Source of the DNA: Gammaproteobacteria bacterium
GTDB taxonomy: Bacteria; Pseudomonadota; Gammaproteobacteria; UBA4575
Assembly: GCA_028279275.1 (NCBI GenBank)
Contig: JANQOB010000002.1
Span: forward strand, 124,001-188,000
Direction: 5' to 3'
Length of the DNA: 64,000 bases
The position numbers and the translations under genes were made by a program. This document shows, piece by piece, positions 46,942 to 54,433 of this stretch. The notes under the pieces are model-generated. The model was not told the origin of the DNA. It saw only the letters and a program-made list of their open reading frames with translations, and did not search any database. The number at the start of each line of letters is the position of its first letter. Positions within the stretch are counted from its first letter, which is position 1.

Positions 46942-47580
46942 ATGTACAAATCGTTAGTTGTTTTAATATATTTATTAGCGACGGGTAGCCAAACCTGGGC
47001 CGCTGGTTTAATGGATCCAATTGGTGGTAAACCTAAAGCAGCAGGTTTTAACTTAGAAGATACTAAAGGAGACAAGGTAAGCTTAGAAGACTACCGCGGT
47101 AAATTTGTTCTACTCAATTTTTGGGCCACATGGTGTGCTCCATGTCGTGAAGAAATGCCGGCAATGAGCAATTTACACGATGAATTTAACGGTGAAAGTT
47201 TAGAGGTTATAGGAGTTCACGTTGGACCCAGTTTGGCTGGTGTGAAGAAATTTCTTGAGGCAGTCCCCGTTACATTTACCATTTTAATTGATAAAGATAT
47301 GAGCTTAGCTAATTGGGGCGTGCAGGGGCTACCGACTACTTTCTTAATTAACCCTGAAGGTAAATTAGTATATAAAGCGGTTGGTGAACGTGAATGGGAT
47401 TCTCCCGAAATGGTTTCTTTTCTTAAAAACATGGTAGCTAAATACGAACGTATGGCCGATAGCGACCAACCTGTTGAAGAGTATGTTCCTAAAAAGAAAT
47501 CATTCTTTTCAAACTTAATGGAGAAAACATTTGGTTGGTCTAATGATCAGTGTGATACGACAAATTTAGCAACTAATTAA
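46942..47580 (+). CDS. Thioredoxin-fold (TlpA-like) periplasmic protein
   Basis: About 212 residues. Signal peptide MYKSLVVLIYLLATGSQTWA. The active site is WATWCAPCREEMP and the cis-proline loop is GVQGLPTTFLINPEG. The C-terminal 50 residues are charged and then aromatic (KKKSFFSNLMEKTFGWS), an extension not found in the previous gene. The ATG at 46942 is preferred over an upstream TTG. It is 52 bases after the first TlpA-like gene and 3 bases before a 96-residue protein. Confidence 0.85.
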   Translation: MYKSLVVLIYLLATGSQTWAAGLMDPIGGKPKAAGFNLEDTKGDKVSLEDYRGKFVLLNFWATWCAPCREEMPAMSNLHDEFNGESLEVIGVHVGPSLAGVKKFLEAVPVTFTILIDKDMSLANWGVQGLPTTFLINPEGKLVYKAVGEREWDSPEMVSFLKNMVAKYERMADSDQPVEEYVPKKKSFFSNLMEKTFGWSNDQCDTTNLATN

Positions 47581-47583
47581 ATA

Positions 47584-47874
47584 ATGCTTAATCGCTCAGC
47601 TTTTGCTGAATATGTTATTGAATATATCTCTGAGCATTTTCCCAATGCAAATATTGAAGAATGGGAACATGAAAAAAATGAATCCTTGAACTTTAATGTT
47701 GTTGAAAACGAAACAACTTACATTTTACGTGTAATGGACGAATGCTTACTTGAAATCGACGTCAGTGAAGTTAAAGAATTATTAACGAACTATAATGTAG
47801 CGCAAGTTATGCGTGATATTAGAGATTTTCCAATAGTAGTGACTAATTCCGGCTGTATCTTTGGTTCTCCCTAA
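47584..47874 (+). CDS. Hypothetical small cytosolic protein of the mtoX accessory group
   Basis: 96 residues, no signal peptide or membrane helix. It is acidic, with a helix-strand pattern (VVENETTYILRVMDECLLEIDVSEVKELLTNYN). I do not recognise the family. It starts 3 bases after the TlpA-like gene, so it is almost certainly cotranscribed with the mtoX accessory genes. It is the last gene of that group. Confidence 0.65.
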   Translation: MLNRSAFAEYVIEYISEHFPNANIEEWEHEKNESLNFNVVENETTYILRVMDECLLEIDVSEVKELLTNYNVAQVMRDIRDFPIVVTNSGCIFGSP

Positions 47875-48090
47875 TTACATGATCTTTTGATTTATTACTT
47901 TGTTGCAGCACTTTTTGCGATGCTCATTTACTCGAATGTAAACTCTGCTTCTCGAAAGCACTGCGCCGCATACTAAATCAAAATCTCTATGTAATTTAAT
48001 TTTTAGGCATACTCAGTAATATTTTGGTCGATAATTACTCTCACGGATATGCTGTATGCCAGCTTTGATAGAAATATGCAGCTGTATTTT

Positions 48091-48120
48091 CTACACCTCT
48101 ACCATCCTTGGCGGGTGTAG
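48091..48120. terminator. Candidate hairpin terminator between converging genes
   Basis: CTACACC (48091-48097) pairs with GGTGTAG (48114-48120), a 7-bp stem between the end of the mtoX accessory operon and the convergent DUF4242 gene. On the minus strand the stem is followed by AAAATACAG-type sequence rather than a T-run, so termination is weakly supported. Confidence 0.4.
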
Positions 48121-48131
48121 TGAAATTTGAG

Positions 48132-48404
48132 TTACTCGGAAGTAGTGGGGTCAATCATACCTCTAACTTCTGAAATTTTATTTGCTGGGAATCCACCTTC
48201 TTCGGCATGTTTGCGAATTTCATCTTCGTTCGGTGCAATGTAAGTGCAATACACTTTGTCATCCGTTACTACGCTCTCTACCCATTGAATCTGTGGGCCC
48301 ATATTTTTCAAAATGCTACAAGACTTTTGTGAAATGCCTTGAAGCTCGGCAGCGGTCAAATTACCGGCGCCAGGTATTTCACGTTCAATAATATATTTTG
48401 GCAT
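48132..48404 (-). CDS. DUF4242 family protein
   Basis: 90 residues. It begins MPKYIIEREIPGAGNLTAAELQGISQKSCSIL and contains IQWVESVVTDDKVYCTYIAPNEDEIRKHAEEGGFPANKISEV, the DUF4242 pattern (ferredoxin-like fold, some members bind nickel). The ribosome site is strong (AGGAG, about 8 bases before ATG). It is divergent from the second formylmethanofuran operon and probably unrelated to it. Confidence 0.8.
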   Translation of the reverse strand: MPKYIIEREIPGAGNLTAAELQGISQKSCSILKNMGPQIQWVESVVTDDKVYCTYIAPNEDEIRKHAEEGGFPANKISEVRGMIDPTTSE

Positions 48405-48748
48405 GTTGGGGTCTCCTGGTCGTTAATCTCTATTATGTAATTTTATAATTTAGTGTAGCGAATTTTGACCTATTCACGCTAGCCATTAACCTGTTGATAA
48501 TGCTTATTTATTGCTCAGCAGACGGACTAATATGTCGGTTTACTAAGCCAAAAGCAGATGTATAACTTGCAAAATATGCTAACATTCTATCCCTGCAGAG
48601 TTAGCACACACTACCTCGTCACATTTAATATGGGGTAGAAACAGGCAGGTCCCACCTATAGTCATGTCTGATAAGGTGGTATCGGTTCGAATCTATTTTC
48701 TCTCGCTTAAATTAAATTGATTACTTTATGAACGTAAAGGAAATTTAA
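48405..48748 (+). promoter_or_regulatory. Structured leader region upstream of the fwd operon
   Basis: 344 bases without a gene. Two consecutive hairpins can form: CTACCTC (48611-48617) with GGGGTAG (48632-48638), and CCACCT-AT (48652-48659) with AT-A-AGGTGG (48671-48679). The second is followed by a T-rich stretch (48691-48702). The segment ends about 45 bases before fwdD, which has an AAGGAA ribosome site. The position suggests an RNA regulator, for example one that senses molybdopterin, tungstate or a pterin. I cannot match it to a known class, including the Moco motif. Confidence 0.4.
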
Positions 48749-49093
48749 ATGGCGGAGACCATGATATTAGTTCCCGGTAGATCTTCAAGCCAAGGAACCT
48801 CACTGAATGAAGGCAAGCTCAAAGATGAGTATAAGAAAGTAACTTCCACGGCGGAGCTGAATGAAAAAGACATGAAGCGACTTAAATTAAAGGATGGCGA
48901 TAAGATTCGTTTGAAGTCCGATGTGGGACAGACAGTGGTCACTTGCAAAAGTAAAAAAGATGAAGAATTGCCATCAGGAATGATTTTCATTCCATATGGA
49001 CCACCATCAAGTGAATTAATGGCTTCAGATACGGCAGGGAGTGGTATGCCTTTATCTAAGCATATGGAAGTAACGGTTACTAAAGCAAGGTAA
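48749..49093 (+). CDS. fwdD: Formylmethanofuran dehydrogenase subunit D homologue
   Basis: 114 residues with the molybdopterin-dinucleotide-binding (MopB C-terminal) barrel. It has the FwdD pattern: ILVPGRSSSQGTSLNEGKLKDEY, LNEKDMKRLKLKDGDKIRLKSDVG, the proline-rich GMIFIPYGPPSS turn, and AGSGMPLSKHMEV (like the archaeal GTGMP motif). In archaea FwdD and FwdB jointly hold the W/Mo-bisMGD. Bacterial fhc clusters normally lack this subunit, so its presence is diagnostic. It heads the fwdDBA-ftr-fwdC operon. Confidence 0.88.
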   Translation: MAETMILVPGRSSSQGTSLNEGKLKDEYKKVTSTAELNEKDMKRLKLKDGDKIRLKSDVGQTVVTCKSKKDEELPSGMIFIPYGPPSSELMASDTAGSGMPLSKHMEVTVTKAR

Positions 49094-49122
49094 ATTTATT
49101 ATTTAATATTCGGAAATTTATT

Positions 49123-50493
49123 ATGAGTGAAGCAGCAGCGACGAACACACCCGCTAAGACCAAAGAAGAAAATAAGAATATAAAACTTGTAAATGATGCA
49201 ACATGCACGTTTTGTGGCTGTGTTTGTGATGACATGGATCTCACCGTTGATACGGATGAAAATAAAATCACAAAGGCTAAAAATGCCTGCATATTAGGTA
49301 AAGCATGGTTTTTTGAACACACTATTGATCATGAGCGACCCGTAGCCATGATTGATGGCAAAGAAGTCTCTGTTGAAGATGCAATTGAAGAAGCCGCACA
49401 AACTTTGGTAAATGCAAAATTTCCTATAACTTATGGTCTCAGCGATACAACTTGCGAGGCTCAAAAACAAGCCGTTGCAATAACAGATTTAATTAGAGGC
49501 AATATCGATACTACAACTTCAGTATGTCATGGTCCTTCTGGCATGGCCTTTCAGGGTGTTGGTGAAATGACAATGACCTTAGGTGAAGTAAAAAATCGTG
49601 CTGATCTGGTAATTTATTGGGGTGGTAACCCGGCAGAGAGTCACCCACGCCATTTTGGTCGCTATTCAGTAATGCCAAAGGGTATGTTTGTGCCGAATGG
49701 GAAAAAAGATCGTTATATTGTTCTCGTTGATGTACGCAAAACTAAAAGTGCGGGCGTAGCTAATGAATTTATTCAACCCAAACCAGGTAAAGATTTCGAA
49801 ATACTTTGGGCACTGCGTGCATTAGTTAAAGGTAAAAAAATTAATAATAGCATCGAAAAAGAAACCGGGGTTTCTATAGAAACGCTGGAAAACTTGGTTG
49901 ATCGTATGAAGAATTGTCAGTTCGGTGTTTTGTTCTTTGGTATGGGTCTAACGATGACGCGAGGACGTCACTTTAATTCTGGTGCATTATTATCTCTTGC
50001 TACAGATCTAAATGAATATACACACTTTGTTGCTAAGCCTGTGCGAGGTCATGGTAATGTCACTGGTGCAGATAATGTTGTGTCTTGGCAAACGGGTTAT
50101 CCCTTTGGTGTCAATTTTAGTTATGGGTTTCCACGCTTTAACCCAGGTGAATTTACAACGACAGATTTGCTCTCACGTGGAGAGGTGGATGCTGCAATGA
50201 TTATTGCTAGTGATCCTGGGTCTAATTTTCCCAAGGCTGCTATAGAACATATGCATAAAATTCCGGTGATTTCACTAGATACCAAACCAACTGCAACAAG
50301 CAAGCTTGCACATGTCGCGTTTGCAACCTCTACATATGGAATTAACACGTCAGGTACTGTCTATCGCATGGATGATGTACCCATTACCTTACGACCTGCA
50401 TTTGAATCTCCTTTCCCTTCAGATGAAGAGATTCTGACTGCAATTAAGAATCGAGTTCACGAACTCGTAAAAGCAAAAAGGTACAGAAACTGA
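49123..50493 (+). CDS. fwdB: Formylmethanofuran dehydrogenase subunit B, redox-competent type
   Basis: 456 residues, strikingly like archaeal FwdB. [4Fe-4S] cysteines are C28, C31, C35 and C56 (TCTFCGCVCDD...NACILGKAW). The W/Mo-binding cysteine is Cys135 in TTSVCHGPSGMAFQGVGE, aligned with archaeal V(C/U)HGPS. Other archaeal signatures are VKNRADLVIYWGGNPAESHPRHFGRYS, QFGVLFFGMGLTMTRGRH, RGHGNVTGADNVVSWQTGYPF and YRMDDVPI. It oxidises formyl-methanofuran to CO2 (or the reverse) in the family. The first FhcB of the window has Ser113 instead of this Cys. Confidence 0.9.
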   Translation: MSEAAATNTPAKTKEENKNIKLVNDATCTFCGCVCDDMDLTVDTDENKITKAKNACILGKAWFFEHTIDHERPVAMIDGKEVSVEDAIEEAAQTLVNAKFPITYGLSDTTCEAQKQAVAITDLIRGNIDTTTSVCHGPSGMAFQGVGEMTMTLGEVKNRADLVIYWGGNPAESHPRHFGRYSVMPKGMFVPNGKKDRYIVLVDVRKTKSAGVANEFIQPKPGKDFEILWALRALVKGKKINNSIEKETGVSIETLENLVDRMKNCQFGVLFFGMGLTMTRGRHFNSGALLSLATDLNEYTHFVAKPVRGHGNVTGADNVVSWQTGYPFGVNFSYGFPRFNPGEFTTTDLLSRGEVDAAMIIASDPGSNFPKAAIEHMHKIPVISLDTKPTATSKLAHVAFATSTYGINTSGTVYRMDDVPITLRPAFESPFPSDEEILTAIKNRVHELVKAKRYRN

Positions 50494-50555
50494 GGAGAAC
50501 ATACTTCAAATAAGTCTGCTGTTTAACTCTAAAAAAATAAATATAAGAATGAAGG

Positions 50556-52199
50556 ATGAGTAACGAACTTCGCATAACAAATGGCAAGGTGTACGACCCT
50601 GTCAATAACATCGATGGTGAAATTCGCGATATTTGTATCAAGGATGGCCGCATAGTTGAGTCGGTTAGTGATGACGCGCGAATAATTAATGCCCATGGGA
50701 ATGTTGTGATGGCAGGTGGCGTTGATATTCACTGTCATATTGCGGGCCCGAAAGTTAATCTAGCTCGCAAATTACAACCAGAAGATCATCGCCTTGATCC
50801 TCATCCCGCAACAGAACACACTCGCTCAGGCGTTGGCGGTGTTGTACCTTCAACTTTTGCTACCGGATACCGCTATGCCACATTGGGCTACACCACGGCC
50901 TTTGATGCAGCAGTCCCGCCGTTGGCAGCACGTCACGTGCTGGAAGAATTGCATGACACACCGGTTATCGATAAAGGTTATTACGCCGTTTTAGGTAATC
51001 ACATATTTTTGCAGCAGTTGATTAAAGAGGGTCGAAAGGAAGAATTGAAAGAAGCCATTGCTTGGTGGCTTAATGCCTGTAAAGGTTACACCACGAAAAT
51101 TGTAAACCCAGGCGGCGACGAACCCTGGAAAGGCAAGAAAAATTCAAACGTGCGTGACATCGACGAAAAAAGTGATGTGTTTGATATATCACCACGCGAC
51201 ATCATTGATGCCTTTATCGATGTCGCAGACGACTTAGGATTGCCTCACCCTCCACATGTGCACTGTAATAATTTAGGTCACAGTGGCAACTTTGAGACTA
51301 CGATTGAAACCATGAAGACAGCCGGCGATCGCCGACTCCATATTGCACATATTCAGTTTCATAGCTATGCCGGCAAATTAGGTGAGAATCCCTTATCGGC
51401 AGGACGAGAAATTGTTGAATATGTTAACGACCATCCAAATATTTCCTGCGATGTTGGTCAAGTGATGTTTGGTAAATCCACAATTATGACTGCTGACGCA
51501 CCTTCAGCACATATGACACAAGCCTATACACATACTAAGTGGATAAATGCTGACACCGAGAATGAGTCCGGTTGCGGAGTTGCGCCCTATAATTATCAAG
51601 AACATGTCTATACAAACGCATTGCAATGGGCGATTGGATTAGAAATATTTTTACTTTCTAAAGATCCGTGGCGCATCGTCTTTTCAACGGATTCTCCTAA
51701 CGGTGCTTCATTTACGAGTTACCCGAAGTTAATTAAATTGTTAATGGACAAAGATTTTCGTAATGAAGAAATTTCGCGTGTCAATCAGAAGGCAATGAAT
51801 AAATCTATTTTGCGAGAACTTAAACGCGAATATACATTGAGTGAAATTGCCATCATCACCCGTGCCGGTCCGGCCAAATGTTTGGGTTTAGCGAATAAAG
51901 GGCACCTTGGAGTAGGCGCTGATGCCGACATTACCATTTACGACGATCAAGAAGACAAAGAGCTAATGTTTAACGCACCGCGATATGTCATCAAATCTGG
52001 ACAACCAGTGATTGAAGACCATGAGTTTACCACCGACTATTACGGTAAGACGCTACATGTTCAACCAGAATTCGATCCTTCAATTGAAAATTCTCTTCGT
52101 CCATTTTTCGAAGATTATTATTCCATACGCTTTAATAACTATGCTGTCAGCGATCATTACTTACATGATCACGAATTTATTCCTTTGCGTAAATCATGA
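50556..52199 (+). CDS. fwdA: Formylmethanofuran dehydrogenase/hydrolase subunit A
   Basis: A 547-residue amidohydrolase with the same metal ligands as FhcA: HCHIAG, the lysine in TTKIVNPGG, HVHCNNLG, and the Asp in STDSPNGASF. In archaea FwdA channels formate to FwdB for redox, and in bacteria FhcA releases it. Because this gene is linked to FwdD/FwdB with an intact redox site, the archaeal-type role is favoured. It overlaps ftr by 4 bases (ATGA). Confidence 0.92.
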   Translation: MSNELRITNGKVYDPVNNIDGEIRDICIKDGRIVESVSDDARIINAHGNVVMAGGVDIHCHIAGPKVNLARKLQPEDHRLDPHPATEHTRSGVGGVVPSTFATGYRYATLGYTTAFDAAVPPLAARHVLEELHDTPVIDKGYYAVLGNHIFLQQLIKEGRKEELKEAIAWWLNACKGYTTKIVNPGGDEPWKGKKNSNVRDIDEKSDVFDISPRDIIDAFIDVADDLGLPHPPHVHCNNLGHSGNFETTIETMKTAGDRRLHIAHIQFHSYAGKLGENPLSAGREIVEYVNDHPNISCDVGQVMFGKSTIMTADAPSAHMTQAYTHTKWINADTENESGCGVAPYNYQEHVYTNALQWAIGLEIFLLSKDPWRIVFSTDSPNGASFTSYPKLIKLLMDKDFRNEEISRVNQKAMNKSILRELKREYTLSEIAIITRAGPAKCLGLANKGHLGVGADADITIYDDQEDKELMFNAPRYVIKSGQPVIEDHEFTTDYYGKTLHVQPEFDPSIENSLRPFFEDYYSIRFNNYAVSDHYLHDHEFIPLRKS

Positions 52200-53080
52200 A
52201 AATAAAGAAAACAGAAATAATAGATACTTTCGCTGAAGCATTTGAAATGTGCGGAGCGCGAGTAATTATTACTGCGGATACCAAACAATGGGCGCGTGCG
52301 GCGGCGGCATCTATGACCGGTTTTGCAACTTCGGTAATTCGCTGCAAACTAGAAGCAGCAGTTGAGAGTGAAATACCTGAATCTGATACACCCGATGGCC
52401 GTCCTGGAATAAGTGTATTGCTATTTACCATGAGCTCCAAAACTATTGCTGGTCAATTGATAGATCGTATTGGTCAATGTGTGATGACTTGTCCGACCAC
52501 GGCTTGTTATAACGGGTTGGAGTCTGATCGCTCGGTTTCTGTTGGTGGAAAGTTACGTTTTTTTGGAGATGGATATCAAATAAGCAAACTTATTGACGGT
52601 ATACGTTTGTGGCGTATTCCTGTCATGTCGGGTGAATTTTTAATTGATGATCAATTTGGAATCCAGCCTGCTGTGGGTGGCGGTAATTTAATAATTTTTG
52701 GATCAACCCGAGGCATTGCATTGCGTGCTTCCATCGCAGCAACTCATGCTATGCGAGAGGTTGGTGGTGTATTTTTGCCTTTTCCGCAGGGAGTAGTGCG
52801 GTCAGGAAGTAAAGTCGGTGCAAAGTATAAAGGCATGATTGCATCAACTAACGATGCTTATTGCCCAACCCTTCGATCGATTAGTGATAACTCAGTTGTA
52901 CCTGAAAATGTAGAAGCAATTTACGAAATTGTGATTGATGGTCTTTCTGAAGAAGTAGTTAAAGAAGCCATGCGGCGGGGTATACAAGCGGCGGCTGAAA
53001 AGGGTGCCACAATGATATCTGCAGGTAACTACGGTGGAGAGTTAGGTAAGTATAAATTCCATCTCAATGAGCTAGTTTGA
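52196..53080 (+). CDS. ftr: Formylmethanofuran--H4MPT formyltransferase (second copy)
   Basis: 294 residues, the same family as the gene at 37129-38046. Conserved segments are IIDTFAEAFEMCGARVIITADTKQWARAAAASMTGFATSVIRCKLEAAVE, TPDGRPGISVLLFT, IGQCVMTCPTTACYNG, and VVRSGSKVGAKYKGM. It transfers formyl between H4MPT and the furan cofactor. It is translationally coupled to fwdA and followed by fwdC. Two ftr copies in one window are unusual for a bacterium. Confidence 0.92.
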   Translation: MKIKKTEIIDTFAEAFEMCGARVIITADTKQWARAAAASMTGFATSVIRCKLEAAVESEIPESDTPDGRPGISVLLFTMSSKTIAGQLIDRIGQCVMTCPTTACYNGLESDRSVSVGGKLRFFGDGYQISKLIDGIRLWRIPVMSGEFLIDDQFGIQPAVGGGNLIIFGSTRGIALRASIAATHAMREVGGVFLPFPQGVVRSGSKVGAKYKGMIASTNDAYCPTLRSISDNSVVPENVEAIYEIVIDGLSEEVVKEAMRRGIQAAAEKGATMISAGNYGGELGKYKFHLNELV

Positions 53081-53136
53081 AATTGAATAAATCATAAAAT
53101 ACAACAACATATAAATAGAATATAAAGTAACTTTTT

Positions 53137-53955
53137 ATGTCTACCGCACATTTAAAATTGCATACAAAGCCCGAAGTACCGTTAGAAGCAGATGTTCTCA
53201 ACACGGCCAAGTTAGCAGGGCTATCGCAATCTGGAATTGAGCATCTCTCAGTCATGCATGGGAATGAAAAAGCGAGTTTAGGCGATTTCTTTAAAGTTAC
53301 CGGCAAAGGTAATTCAGAAATTCGGCTCGAGGGTGACTTATCAAATATAAAAATGATTGGTGCGGGCATGTCAGACGGTAAAATAGTCGTTGAAGGTGAT
53401 GTGGGTATGCACCTCGGAATAGGCATGTCAGGTGGAGAAATTGTCGTTGAGGGTGATGCTGGAGACTGGGTTGGCCCTGAAATGTCGGGTGGTCGCATCA
53501 TAATTAAAAAAAATGCTGGCCACATGGTTGGCGCTGCCTATCGTGGACATACAACGGGAATTACAGGTGGTGAAATATTTGTACATGGTGATGCTAAAAA
53601 TGAAATTGGCAGTGGAATGCGCCGTGGTTTTATTGCAATAGGGGGTAATGCGGGCGATTTTACAGGGGTAAATATGTTAGCGGGAACCATTGTCGTCTTG
53701 GGTGAGCTAGGCATTCGTACAGGCGCAGGTATGCGACGAGGCACTATTGCTTCTCTTGAAGATGCTCCCATGTTGCCAAGTTTTGAATATGCGTGCACTT
53801 ATCGCCCATTGTTTTTAAGATTTTATCTTAGGAAGTTGCAAGAAAATGGCTTCAAGAGGAAAATTCAGGACAAACACCTAAATGGTATTTACAAACGTTA
53901 TAGCGGAGACGGGATTGAACTCAATCGTGGCGAGGTTTTATTGTTTTCAAAATAA
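53137..53955 (+). CDS. fwdC: Formylmethanofuran dehydrogenase subunit C (second copy)
   Basis: 272 residues with the repeated beta-helix of FwdC/FhcC: GNSEIRLEGDLSNIKMIGAGMSDG, GDVGMHLGIGMSGG, GDAGDWVGPEMSGG, KNAGHMVGAAYRGHTTG, GNAGDFTGVNMLAG, GIRTGAGMRRG. It lies 56 bases after ftr, completing the fwdDBA-ftr-fwdC set. The repeat cores are more regular than in the minus-strand FhcC. Confidence 0.92.
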   Translation: MSTAHLKLHTKPEVPLEADVLNTAKLAGLSQSGIEHLSVMHGNEKASLGDFFKVTGKGNSEIRLEGDLSNIKMIGAGMSDGKIVVEGDVGMHLGIGMSGGEIVVEGDAGDWVGPEMSGGRIIIKKNAGHMVGAAYRGHTTGITGGEIFVHGDAKNEIGSGMRRGFIAIGGNAGDFTGVNMLAGTIVVLGELGIRTGAGMRRGTIASLEDAPMLPSFEYACTYRPLFLRFYLRKLQENGFKRKIQDKHLNGIYKRYSGDGIELNRGEVLLFSK

Positions 53956-54042
53956 TTCTTGATAACTTCACTTGCTTCGGAACACTCATCGCGTTTTCTA
54001 TATTTGTAGTTAAATTATGTTAGCAATATAGGAGACAAACTC

Positions 54043-54348
54043 ATGACTACAGTTGTAACAGAGAATTGCAAAGGCTGCCGATTTACTGATTGTGTATCCG
54101 TATGTCCAGTCGCGTGTTTTCACTATGATGATGAAATGCTTTATATCGACCCTGACGTCTGTATTGATTGCAGTGCATGCATTCCAGAATGTCCAGTTGA
54201 AGCCATTTATGAAGAAGATGATCTCCCTGAGGGTCAAGAAGGCTGGGTGGAGATCAATGCAGAAAAAGCTCCAGATTTACCATTAATCGAAGAGCCTATG
54301 GATCCATTGCCCGGTGCTGAGGATCGTAAATCAGAATTAGGTTTCTAA
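54043..54348 (+). CDS. fdxA: 7Fe ferredoxin (FdxA type)
   Basis: 101 residues. One CxxCxxxxCxxxC cluster at the N-terminus (CKGCRFTDCVSVCP) of the 3Fe-4S/4Fe-4S FdxA type, and a second [4Fe-4S] motif CIDCSACIPECP. It has the acidic C-terminal tail. FdxA proteins are widespread electron carriers. Here it sits between fwdC and a ferredoxin-NADP reductase, a likely carrier for electrons from the formylmethanofuran oxidation. Whether the two are functionally coupled is inference. Confidence 0.92.
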   Translation: MTTVVTENCKGCRFTDCVSVCPVACFHYDDEMLYIDPDVCIDCSACIPECPVEAIYEEDDLPEGQEGWVEINAEKAPDLPLIEEPMDPLPGAEDRKSELGF

Positions 54349-54370
54349 ACTTATTAAAGTTAAATTTCGA

Positions 54371-54399
54371 AAACGCACAGTCAACAGGCTGTGCGTTTT
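54371..54399 (+). terminator. Rho-independent terminator after fdxA
   Basis: AAACGCACAG (54371-54380) pairs with CTGTGCGTTT (54389-54398), an 8-base loop, then T residues. It lies 35 bases before the reductase start, so fdxA and fpr are probably separate transcripts or partly read through. Confidence 0.85.
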
Positions 54400-54433
54400 A
54401 CGTTTTGAATAAAAATAAAAATAGGAATGGCTC

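Noticed and set aside
48680..48710. GGTTCGAATC looks like a tRNA T-loop upstream of fwdD.
   Set aside because: The flanking bases do not form the 5-bp T stem, and no acceptor or anticodon arm pairs; probably coincidence inside the leader.
49525..49527. Selenocysteine at the Mo/W position of FwdB, as in some archaea.
   Set aside because: The codon is TGT (Cys), not TGA; there is also no SECIS-like hairpin claim to support it.
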